Assembly (NCBI GenBank): GCA_015852425.1
Contig: JAAAIG010000493.1
Location: 18,303-28,727 of the forward strand
Direction of reading: 5' to 3'
DNA from: Gryganskiella cystojenkinii
Taxonomy: Eukaryota > Mortierellomycota > Mortierellomycetes > Mortierellales > Mortierellaceae
Length of the DNA: 10,425 bases
The notes under the pieces are model-generated. The model ran no database searches. It was not told where the DNA came from and worked only from the letters and a program-made list of their open reading frames with translations. Made by a program: the position numbers and the translations under genes. Numbering within the stretch: the stretch's first letter is position 1; each line of letters begins with the position of its first letter. Below are positions 1 to 6,470 of this stretch, piece by piece.

Positions 1-43
1 AGAGTAAGATTGCTATGAAAATACCAGGGGTACAGTTGACGAA

Positions 44-108
44 TGAAAGAGAGAAAGAGCAAAGAGAAAGAAAAAGAGAGATGGAGACAATGAGAGGGTG
101 AGAGTATA
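44..108. repeat. Polypurine (GA-rich) tract
   Basis: An almost uninterrupted A/G tract built from GAAA and GAGA units. Read on the minus strand it is a CT-rich tract followed by a short A/C/T-rich stretch down to base 1. In filamentous fungi that pattern often lies just upstream of or within a transcript leader. I infer, weakly, that it could serve a minus-strand gene outside the window. Confidence 0.6.
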
Positions 109-828
109 CAGAAAATAAAAAGAAGTGGGCAAAGACTACTAGGGAATGAGAATATGTCTCATAAAGGGAACGCGAAGGAATGAGTCGTGGTTGCTGACCA
201 CCTAGAGAGAAAGGGAGGGTTTGCAAGTCTATGTCAGTCGAAAATGAAATCCGGAATGAAGTCTGAGCAAAATAAGCTTGATCCAGGGCATAAATAAACA
301 AGATAAAACTGTATTCACGACCTCAAGATGCGACTATTGAAAAAGGAGGTCAACTGTCCACCGCCCAAACACCCTCAGAATCATTTGGAAGATGGAATCA
401 CATTCTGAGAGAGTACGATTTGAACGACAACTAGGGGAGGTGAATTCAAGTCTAGAGACGCAGCACACACACTTCTAGGCACACACAGATATTGAAGTCT
501 GGAGCTTGCGGGGGATCGGATGAGAGAGGGAAAGGTCGCATTGATATACACGGAGGTCCTTGCCCCTTTTAATCCGACCGTTTTTTTTTCCTTTCGACTG
601 CTTCTAGGTCATTATTTTTTGTATTGATTTGAGTGGAGAGAAGAAAGAAGACAAGATTAGACCCCTCCCTCCAGGAATTCTCCACACTTACTTATGCATT
701 GGTGTTACCTTCACAGACAAACTAACCCCGTTTGTTAACATTTTGTTTCTCATTTTTTAGTTCCTGAGAATGCGATCGGACCAAGGATATCGCACCCCGG
801 ACGATCTTTGAAAAAGGGTGAAGATCCA

Positions 829-880
829 AGAGATGGAGAGAGAGAGAGAAGGAGAGAGAGAAGCAGGGAGAGAGAAAGGG
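829..880. repeat. GA-rich simple repeat
   Basis: Imperfect (GA)n/(GGA)n tract of about 50 bases. It generates Arg/Glu-rich frames on plus and Ser/Leu-rich frames on minus, so ORFs crossing it are not evidence of coding. Confidence 0.75.
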
Positions 881-1254
881 TTATTTCTACGGAGGCAGCA
901 GAAAATCTGGCCTGAACCGAACCCAAAGTCCATATCGACTTCAGAGCTCCAAAGAAATTATTTTTTAACCATAGCCGAGCCCGCCGCGGCTTGGAATACA
1001 TTTTTGACGTTTTGAGAGGTAGAGTCGAGGCTAAAAGTCGATTTTCTCCAACCTCCCCAATTGACAAGCCACTGTTCATTCAAAACCCTCAGAATGACAA
1101 ACTTCATGCGGCACTGTCGAAGAAAAGAAGAAATGAATACCAAGCAAGGTCACGACGTTGTCGTGGCACAGTCGCCTAAATTCCACCGATCGGATCGAAA
1201 GGTACAAGAAAAAATATTAAATAAAAAATTCCTTCCCGCGCACGGTCAGATGAG

Positions 1255-1370
1255 GTTGAGCTCATCAAGAAGAGGGGGAGCGGGAGAGTAAAAAAAAACA
1301 CACAGTGAGCAAGAAAAGAGCGAAAAATGAAAGTTCCACGGAGAGAAAAAAAGTCGAGAGGAAAGAGAGT
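1255..1370. repeat. Purine-rich region with an A run
   Basis: A/G-biased segment with GAGG, GAGAGT and GAAAAGAG units and a run of A at about 1291-1299. It has no coding character. Together with the tracts at 44-108 and 829-880 it shows a strand-asymmetric purine bias over the first 1.4 kb. Confidence 0.5.
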
Positions 1371-1700
1371 CCTATTGGACTTGCTTAATTGCATGGAATG
1401 CTTATTTTTGAGCCAATGTTATCTTGCAGGGTAAGGCTCATCTACCCTTCCATGGCTCAACCCACTTGTTCAATTCTCTAAGTAGACTACCGCGGGGCAG
1501 ACGAGGTGTGGCGATGAAGGCGCTGTGTGCAGTAACTAAAAGTTGTTGTATGATAGGACAATTGGCCCTTTTGCTCGTTCTTCTTTCTTCATGATGTTAA
1601 TGACTATGACAAATATGTGCATGGCAAAGAGGACCGTTTAGAAAATCCTTGGAGGTCGCAAAGCCCGGTTGTTCAATTGACCTACTTTGTTCTCAATTGC

Positions 1701-1724
1701 TGTGTGTGTGTGTGTGTGTGTGTG
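1701..1724. repeat. (TG)12 dinucleotide microsatellite
   Basis: Twelve uninterrupted TG units, followed by a T-rich run. It lies in the long upstream region of the 2592 gene and should be length-polymorphic between isolates. Confidence 0.97.
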
Positions 1725-2295
1725 TTTATTTTTTTGCCTTTTCTAACTGACAAATATGGGTAACGGTCGATAATTGGCTCCCTATTGGTTGTCATTACAG
1801 ACTGCGGACGATCCATCTATTTCCGAGGGAAGTCGACAAGAAAAGCCTCCAAGATGAATAATGGGCTGCTTGTCACCGCATGTCCAAAAGCGCAAAAAAT
1901 AATTTTTTACCGCCCCGAAAAAGAGAACGTGACCTGGAAAATCGAGGGTATTTTCGGGCAACAACAGGCAAAGTGCTGGGAAGTCCAAAAGAGTAAAATA
2001 AATTTAGGGTGCTTTCTCGCCCTTTGTCTGTGTGACCAGCAGCGGCCCATCCAATATTAGATTTTTTTGTGTCCCCCCGAGGTATGCATTTTCCCCCGTG
2101 CCTCCTGAAGGCTGTCACCAAGGACCAAACAAAAAAGAGTCGCCCTGCATGTTTTGCAATTAACTTCCTGTGAATAGAATCGATCTTTATTCCCCTTTAT
2201 GGGGTTTGTCCCAACGATCTCCCCCGTGGTCGGACCCTTGTTTCTCGTTTATAATGTACCAAACAGTGGCTGTGCGTTCCTGTTATCCAAAAAGA

Positions 2296-2303
2296 TATAT
2301 AAA
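2296..2303 (+). promoter_or_regulatory. TATA box of the 2592 gene
   Basis: TATATAAA lies about 290 bases before the start codon. It is followed by a CT-rich tract at 2319-2360 and then an A/C-rich leader from about 2361, the usual order in highly expressed filamentous-fungal promoters. The start of transcription is likely near the CT to AC transition at about 2355-2365. From there to 2591 I find no ATG, so the 2592 codon is the first one a scanning ribosome would meet. Confidence 0.7.
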
Positions 2304-2591
2304 CTCAGCATGGTTTCGCCTCTCTGCCTCTTCTTCATTTTACCTTTTCTTCATTCTCAAACCAACCATCATCCACAACTACACAACCCAAAGAAAAAAA
2401 AACAAGATCGACACTCAACCTTCTTAACACCGATCGACGTTTAACTCCTATAGCCTTTCGTACCTTAACCCATACTCTCTGTTAAAGCTGGGTTTCATCC
2501 TAACTCCACTTCCTCTGTCAAGTGTGTCTCATACCAACTCGCACTCATTACTCCGATCCAATTCTCCTACAGTATACCTCCATCACCCAAT

Positions 2592-3014
2592 ATGCCTTCT
2601 GCAACCTTCAACAGAGATCGTGCTGGCGCTCAGCAACATTTCCAAAACCCATTGCTCCGACATGGTGCCGATGATCAATGCATTCCTTCTCCGCAACAAC
2701 AATATGATCTTCAAGATGCTCTCTTCGGATCTTCATCCTCTGCTCTCCAAGCCAACACAACAGTGCTCTCATCCTCCGGATCATCGTCCTCTGCGACCAT
2801 GGACGACTTCATGATGTCAATGGCCCTGAATGAAGACATGGATCTCTCAAAGTTCAGTAATGCCTCTCAGGGCGGTCTCTCGGATTTCACTCATATGTCC
2901 AGTGCAAACTGTGATGCGAACGGCACGCCGATCCCCAATGGTATGGACAACCGGTCCAACAACCGGCCAACCAACATCGAGCAGAGCCAGCTCCTGTCCG
3001 GATCTCGGACATAA
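2592..3014 (+). CDS. Ser/Asn/Gln-rich orphan protein, possible transcriptional regulator (140 aa)
   Basis: I do not recognise the family. The start is well supported. It is the first ATG of an ATG-free leader of about 230 bases and has A at -3, after a clear TATA/CT-tract promoter. The protein is low-complexity: Gln-rich at residues 35-37, Ser runs at 47-50 and 60-67, and Asn/Ser-rich from 100 on. Residues 70-88 form an acidic-hydrophobic patch with many Met, Phe, Leu and Asp, resembling activation domains. There is no DNA-binding domain, signal peptide or membrane segment. The frame closes at TAA 3012-3014 and a T-rich 3' region follows. A donor-like GTATGG occurs at 2941, but I find no convincing acceptor that would extend the protein. 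It could be an intrinsically disordered regulator, the N-terminal exon of a larger factor, or a stress/conidiation-type small protein. Function is unknown. Confidence 0.6.
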   Translation: MPSATFNRDRAGAQQHFQNPLLRHGADDQCIPSPQQQYDLQDALFGSSSSALQANTTVLSSSGSSSSATMDDFMMSMALNEDMDLSKFSNASQGGLSDFTHMSSANCDANGTPIPNGMDNRSNNRPTNIEQSQLLSGSRT

Positions 3015-3657
3015 GTGTTTTTTCATTACTATGCCCATTTGTTATTTTTACACCTTTTTTGCTTCTTTACGTTCATTTCTCTGCTTTGTATTATTTGTTT
3101 GTTATGCACTGGTTATGCGACACACTACACTTTATTTTACCCACCTTTCCTTCCCCTTTGTAATATTTTCGTCCTTTCGCATCATGCTTCCGTCTCACAA
3201 AGCGGGAAGAATTTATTGGAATGGCTGAGCCAATCTGGAGTTTTGGTCCATTTTCTCAAAACCTAATTGGCTCGATTCATCTGACCGCAGTTGATTTTGA
3301 CAACCTCAAAAATAGATTCTATTTTTATTCCCTCATATCACATCCACAAACATTGTTTGCTGAAAAAGGAAGTCGGCTCGATCGTCCCTTTTTCTTCCTT
3401 TTTTGCTTTTGCCTTTTTTTTCCTCTTTTTCTCATTGCTCTCTTTTTCTTTGTTACCTTCCCCTCTTTCTTTTAAAGAGTAGACAAACCCGCCGTTTATG
3501 TAGACACTCCTTATGCCACAAAAAACATAAGATAGAAAAAAAAAATCTCATGTGCACAAATAATAACAATGCCTTTTTCTCATGCCATAATATCATGATA
3601 TTGAATGCGAAAAATGAAAGAGCGAGTGAACGAAAGACGCGACTTCATGCCGACTAG
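3015..3657. other. Pyrimidine-rich spacer / 3' region
   Basis: T- and C-rich DNA directly after the 2592 ORF, as expected for its 3' UTR and terminator. It then has a strong CT tract at about 3381-3475, which on the plus strand resembles the core promoter or leader of a downstream gene. Frames open here (for example 3221-3475) are Phe/Leu/Ser-rich products of the pyrimidine bias and are not called. Confidence 0.55.
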
Positions 3658-3776
3658 TACTCGAGAAATTTATTGTTTACGGAATTCGAGTTGATCCAAG
3701 GAGTTCCTGGTAATAAGGTCGCTTTCGTCCACCCCGATAGCATTGGCAGTATGGATAAGAGTTCGGTCGAAGCAAA
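3658..3776 (+). other. Exon-like open stretch with a donor site
   Basis: After a TAG at 3655-3657, a frame stays open for 39 codons with mixed, non-repetitive composition (it includes the string VPGNKVAFVHPDS) and runs into GTGAGT at 3777, a consensus fungal donor. A possible acceptor is TGCAG ending at 3871, preceded by a TTAATAC branch-like motif. That would give a 95-base intron with the frame continuing for about 30 codons. There is no initiating ATG, and a minus-strand ORF overlaps. I regard it as a candidate exon or a relic only. Confidence 0.25.
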
Positions 3777-4011
3777 GTGAGTCCTCGATGGTTGTCCAGA
3801 TACGGGCTTCGCTCGAGGAGGAGAGAGAGAGTTGATTATCGTCACCGTTTTTTTAATCGTTAATACTGCAGGAGCTTCCGATCACCTCGGAAAGAGGGAC
3901 GTGTCGTATTTGCTTTGTTGTTCCCTTCCTTCAGTCAATCCATTACCCGAACCTGACCATTTACCCATCCAATTGACCTCCTGCTGGGTTGACACTGACG
4001 TCTCGTTATAG
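3777..4011. other. Upstream and leader region of the 4134 gene
   Basis: No independent gene is seen. A CT-rich patch at about 3919-3945 is followed by A/C-rich sequence, the promoter-to-leader pattern seen elsewhere in this window. An acceptor-like site (CTGAC branch, then TTATAG ending at 4011) sits at the right end, immediately before a donor-like GTACAT at 4012. Confidence 0.4.
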
Positions 4012-4078
4012 GTACATGACATCGTCTGCTGCTTGCTCCTTCACTCACTGATGGACTCGAACTCGTGCTAATTTCCAG
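4012..4078 (+). other. Probable 5'UTR intron of the 4134 gene
   Basis: A 67-base intron candidate starts with GTACAT after AG and ends GTGCTAATTTCCAG, which has a branch motif (CTAAT) six bases before the CAG acceptor. Its length is typical of filamentous fungi. It contains two ATGs (at 4015 and 4050) that would otherwise precede the main start. After the acceptor, the remaining 55 bases to 4134 contain no ATG. The acceptor side is strong and the donor only fair. Confidence 0.45.
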
Positions 4079-4133
4079 TCATTGCTTGCAATCTCGTTAG
4101 TTCTCATCGTTTTTTCCCTATCTTCTCGATCTT

Positions 4134-4448
4134 ATGGAATCGGTGATTATATTTGTACGAAATCCCATAAAGGATGAGGATTTGGAGCAAATGGAGATGG
4201 TAGAAGACGATTTTGGGAGGCCATTTAAATATATCTACCAGGAAGAATACAACGTAGAAGGAAGCTTTTTCTTTGTGTACAAAGGTTCCAGGGAAATGCA
4301 ATGTTATTTAAATATTGGCGAGGAACCTATAGAGTTAGAGATAAATACATTTGCGCTGGTTGTCGATGAGCTAAAGAAAGGAGGAGAGCAAAAGTTCCAT
4401 GAAATACGACACGATTTTCCTTATGGTCTTTTTGGCGAGGAGGAATAA
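4134..4448 (+). CDS. Small acidic orphan protein (104 aa)
   Basis: Unrecognised. The 104-residue ORF starts at the first ATG after a probable 5'UTR intron. It is acidic (EDD and EEE clusters, ending GEEE) and also has hydrophobic strands, such as residues 4-8, 44-49 and 72-77. This suggests a small folded domain rather than disorder. There is no signal peptide, membrane span or zinc motif. Composition is unlike its neighbours: by my count 62 of 104 codons end in A or T, while the acetyltransferase and astacin genes favour C/G endings. It may be a lineage-specific gene, a recently acquired one, or the first exon of a longer gene, because an intron-like stretch starts at 4482. Stop TAA is at 4446-4448. 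Confidence 0.5.
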   Translation: MESVIIFVRNPIKDEDLEQMEMVEDDFGRPFKYIYQEEYNVEGSFFFVYKGSREMQCYLNIGEEPIELEINTFALVVDELKKGGEQKFHEIRHDFPYGLFGEEE

Positions 4449-4454
4449 GGAGGG

Positions 4455-4471
4455 TTTTTTTTTTAAAAAAA
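4455..4471. repeat. T10-A7 homopolymer palindrome
   Basis: Ten T followed directly by seven A, flanked by GGG and CGCC, lying just after the 4134 ORF. It can be read as a weak hairpin or as an A/T-rich 3' processing region. In a eukaryote it is not a rho-independent terminator. Confidence 0.5.
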
Positions 4472-4481
4472 CGCCTTCAAA

Positions 4482-4587
4482 GTAAGCCTTGCTTTTGCAC
4501 CGTTACTTGATTGTTGCCATTCAACAAGCCAAATATTGATTAATACTAATACTCTTTCTTGTATCTGTTACATTCCTAACTTTTCAG
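4482..4587 (+). other. Intron-like segment
   Basis: It begins GTAAGC and ends CCTAACTTTTCAG, a textbook fungal branch and acceptor, with a length of 106 bases. A second acceptor, TATAG, ends at 4598. With CAG the coding-like frame at 4599 is blocked by a TAG at 4596-4598; with TATAG it is open. It could be a 3'UTR intron of the 4134 transcript or an intron of the gene whose pieces lie at 4599-5432. Confidence 0.4.
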
Positions 4588-4598
4588 TTATATTATAG

Positions 4599-5432
4599 CT
4601 CGTGGATGACCTAAATAAAACGACCGCACATTCACCTGACGCGAGTACTCCCCACGATTGTCCTATGTTTGACTTTTTGAGTTGATGGCGATGAGAACTC
4701 GTATTCGAAGAGCCCGCTGACGAGAGTAATCAAACTGAACTTGCTCGAGATGAAAATGCTGAAGCGATGCCGTTCCAGAGCAGCATGCACTTGCTCGTGA
4801 CGCTGAAGATCCTCGGTACCAGTTTCCGAGACGTGGGATTGCCGCTGCAACGCCAAAACGGTATTGATGGATTCCACTGAAACGATTGCCTTCTCTCAGG
4901 CTATGGAACCGAAGTCCCTCCCCATGATGGTGAATGAAGAGCAATCCTTCAACGCTGGCTTTCTATCTTCCACGCCCTTCGCACCCCCAGCGTATTTCAC
5001 AAGCGATGTACCAGCAGAGAATCAATTTGTCTTTTCAAGTAATGACGCGCAACCATTGCTGACCAAGGAGCCTCCAGAACACTGTAACTTCTACAAGGAC
5101 TATACTGGAACTGGATGCGGGGATAGGATTGTTGCCCAGAAGCTGCGGATCTACGATGAACACTGTCTCTCTCGACGTCGTCTTACTCTCCCGTACAAGA
5201 CCCTTATAGACAAAGCGTATCGAGCACGGTCATAGAGCTTTATGACCCTTGACTGATTTTTCCTTATTATCCATCGTTGAACTGATCGCACCGGAATCAC
5301 ACAGAGCTGCCCATCCAACGGTCGCGATGTCAGAGCAAGAATCAGCGACTCGAGCTTGACCATCTCATTTCTAATTCACGCGAGCCAAAGCGCGCAGACT
5401 ACCATCGTTTTTTTTTTGATAGCGGACCCTGA
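4599..5432 (+). pseudogene. Coding-like region in shifting frames, possibly a decayed regulator gene
   Basis: Three neighbouring stretches read like protein but do not share one open frame. At 4599-4677 a frame follows an acceptor and ends at TGA 4680-4685 (it contains the string STPHDCPMFDFL). At 4681-4797 another frame is shifted by one base and runs into two close TGA codons (4798-4800 and 4804-4806); it is in phase with the ATG ORF at 4867-5235. At 5286-5432 a third frame is Arg/Gln/Ser-rich. The acidic/Pro/Ser composition followed by a basic stretch is reminiscent of a transcription factor, but I identify no family with confidence. Alternatives are a real gene with introns I cannot place, or chance. 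A minus-strand frame at 4632-4877 also stays open. Confidence 0.3.
4867..5235 (+). CDS. Hypothetical protein (122 aa), perhaps a 3' exon
   Basis: This is the longest clean ATG frame between the 4134 gene and the acetyltransferase. Codons such as AAC TTC TAC AAG GAC match good fungal usage. Residues 1-65 are polar and Pro/Ser/Phe-rich (LSSTPFAPPAYFTSDV), and residues 70-122 are more basic with several Cys and Arg. I see no recognised domain, signal peptide or membrane segment. The same frame continues upstream to 4807 without a stop, which suggests the ATG may be internal to a longer, now interrupted frame. There is no TATA/CT promoter immediately upstream. It may be part of the decayed region that encloses it. 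Confidence 0.35.
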   Translation: MDSTETIAFSQAMEPKSLPMMVNEEQSFNAGFLSSTPFAPPAYFTSDVPAENQFVFSSNDAQPLLTKEPPEHCNFYKDYTGTGCGDRIVAQKLRIYDEHCLSRRRLTLPYKTLIDKAYRARS

Positions 5433-5585
5433 TGAAACGAACAAGTGCTGGGCATAGCTTGATCATCAATAATTACTTTGCATGTTTTATTATAATTCGG
5501 TGACTCTTTTATCACGGCTAAATAAAGAGCCATGCGCAGTATTAATATACGCAGTATTAGAGTTTATGCAAGGATAATAAAATAC
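5236..5585. other. Intergenic region upstream of the acetyltransferase gene
   Basis: It contains the Arg/Gln-rich frame at 5286-5432 noted in the enclosing entry. It is then AT-rich DNA with a near-repeat of CGCAGTATTA at 5535-5544 and 5550-5559, and a TGACTC element at 5501-5506 (a Gcn4/AP-1-type core, weak as a single copy). No gene is called. Confidence 0.45.
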
Positions 5586-5591
5586 TATAAA
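5586..5591 (+). promoter_or_regulatory. TATA box of the acetyltransferase gene
   Basis: TATAAA lies 52 bases before the ATG. A pyrimidine-rich leader (5601-5636) lies between them and contains no other ATG. Confidence 0.6.
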
Positions 5592-5637
5592 GCAAAGAAC
5601 CTCCCTCCTCCATCGCTTTTTCACACGCTTCACTTCA

Positions 5638-6327
5638 ATGACATACTTCTTTCCCCCATCTTCATACGAGATTGTGACTCCGCGTGTCATCATCCGCAAT
5701 GCCATTCCGTCAGACGCAGAAACGATGGCTCGCATCCTCTCCTCACCCGAGAACATGCCGTACCAAAAATGCAGCACCAGCATCCCAATCGACGAGATGG
5801 AACGTCGCCTGGCCAACTGGAACAAAATGGCTTCCGAGGGTTCCAACGCATTCCTGACCATCACATTGCGCGAAACGGGCGAGCCTATCGGTTTTGGAGG
5901 CTTTAACTGCTTCGAGCCGCAGCCTGGTTGTGCTGACACACTTGCATCCGAACCAAGCTTAGGGGGATGCATCGATCCGCAACCAAGAAGCGCCGACACG
6001 CCAGCATCCGGCACAAGTCCATACCTGACTGACATTGGCGTCTTGCTCGACCGCCCGCTCTGGCGTAAGGGTTATGCAACAGAGATATTGTGCGCCTCCA
6101 TCGACTTTGCGTTTACCGAGTTGAAGTGCCAGCTGATCAGGCATGAGACGGATATCAAGAATGAACCTTGGAGAGCATTAATGCAATCCATGGGATTCGG
6201 GGATTTGGAGGAAAGTGGTATTGTGAGTTTCGATAATACGACGACGGGGTGGATATACAAGATAGATGTTGAGACATGGGATACTGCCAAAACCAACCTG
6301 AAGGCTAGAGGGAAGTGGCCGCTGTAA
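5638..6327 (+). CDS. GNAT-family N-acetyltransferase, RimJ/RimL-like (229 aa)
   Basis: Predicted to transfer an acetyl group from acetyl-CoA to an amine; the substrate is not evident. The N-terminal strand and first helix read ETPRVIIRNAIPSDAE-like (residues 11-28). FLTITLRETGEPIGFGGF (72-89) is the central strand pair. WRKGYATEIL (142-151) is the acetyl-CoA-binding motif A, and NEPWRALMQSMGF (175-187) is the usual second half of the fold. The end, residues 222-229 (KARGKWPL), resembles filamentous-fungal members as I remember them. There are no introns and no signal peptide, so it is probably cytosolic. The start is the first ATG after TATA and a CT-rich leader. Unusual is an insert of about 40 residues (91-130) before motif A, made of a diverged 20-residue tandem duplication. 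The 181-codon antisense frame over this gene is a shadow. Confidence 0.88.
   Translation: MTYFFPPSSYEIVTPRVIIRNAIPSDAETMARILSSPENMPYQKCSTSIPIDEMERRLANWNKMASEGSNAFLTITLRETGEPIGFGGFNCFEPQPGCADTLASEPSLGGCIDPQPRSADTPASGTSPYLTDIGVLLDRPLWRKGYATEILCASIDFAFTELKCQLIRHETDIKNEPWRALMQSMGFGDLEESGIVSFDNTTTGWIYKIDVETWDTAKTNLKARGKWPL
5914..6018 (+). repeat. 60-base tandem duplication inside the acetyltransferase gene
   Basis: Two 45-base stretches, 5914-5958 and 5974-6018, start exactly 60 bases apart and encode related 15-residue strings: EPQPGCADTLASEPS and DPQPRSADTPASGTS. Silent and replacement changes between them show the duplication is not recent. It stays in frame and lies between the central strands and the acetyl-CoA motif, probably as a surface loop. 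Confidence 0.8.
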
Positions 6328-6364
6328 CGCGTACATTTTTCATAGAAAAGGTTTAATTTAAGGG

Positions 6365-6397
6365 TATAAAGTCATCAACATCAACGTCGGATATAAA
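6365..6397 (+). promoter_or_regulatory. Twin TATA elements
   Basis: TATAAAG at 6365-6371 and ATATAAAAA at 6391-6399, followed by a pyrimidine-rich stretch at 6413-6432. They lie 38 bases after the acetyltransferase stop and about 75-105 bases before the ATG at 6471. This argues that transcription starts on the plus strand here. Confidence 0.5.
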
Positions 6398-6470
6398 AAC
6401 TCAGTCCCAAAATTGTCACTTTTCACTTCTCCTGATAGTCGTCAGCGAATATTGAAGGAAAGCACCAACA

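Larger units (their letters stand above)
1..2295. other. Long non-genic (regulatory or intergenic) region
   Basis: I see no supportable gene here on either strand. Open frames are short, and the longer ones are low-complexity products of purine tracts (Arg/Glu-rich on plus, Ser/Leu-rich on minus). The segment carries GA-rich tracts at about 44-108, 829-880 and 1255-1370, a (TG)12 microsatellite at 1701-1724, a CCAAT box at 2051-2055 and a CCCCT (STRE-like) pentamer at 2192-2196. The first purine tract is a CT-rich tract on the minus strand, so a minus-strand promoter for a gene beyond the left edge is possible. The right part is probably upstream control DNA of the 2592 gene. One 92-codon open frame at 1785-2060 begins just before an acceptor-like TTACAG at 1795-1800 but has no ATG at its start, so I do not call it. 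Confidence 0.6.

Noticed and set aside
750..1079. Minus-strand 109-codon ORF and the overlapping plus-strand 818-1015 ORF
   Set aside because: Both owe their length to the GA repeat at 829-880. The products are Ser/Leu- or Arg/Glu-rich with no domain or promoter signals.
1785..2060. Plus-strand open frame after a TTACAG acceptor-like site
   Set aside because: It has no ATG at its start, no clear donor at its end and a competing minus-strand frame (1873-2121). Support is insufficient.
3221..3482. Phe/Leu/Ser-rich ORFs over the CT tract
   Set aside because: They result from the pyrimidine-rich sequence and only mimic membrane segments.
4455..4480. Rho-independent terminator
   Set aside because: The setting is eukaryotic and the sequence is a T/A homopolymer switch, not a GC hairpin followed by a U tract.
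4632..4877. Minus-strand ORF with helix-like Gln/His/Leu segments
   Set aside because: It starts at a non-ATG codon, has no promoter signal and overlaps plus-strand frames with better context. Coding cannot be shown.
5490..6035. Minus-strand 181-codon ORF
   Set aside because: Antisense shadow of the acetyltransferase gene, which has a recognisable fold, motif and promoter. The shadow has no recognisable domain.
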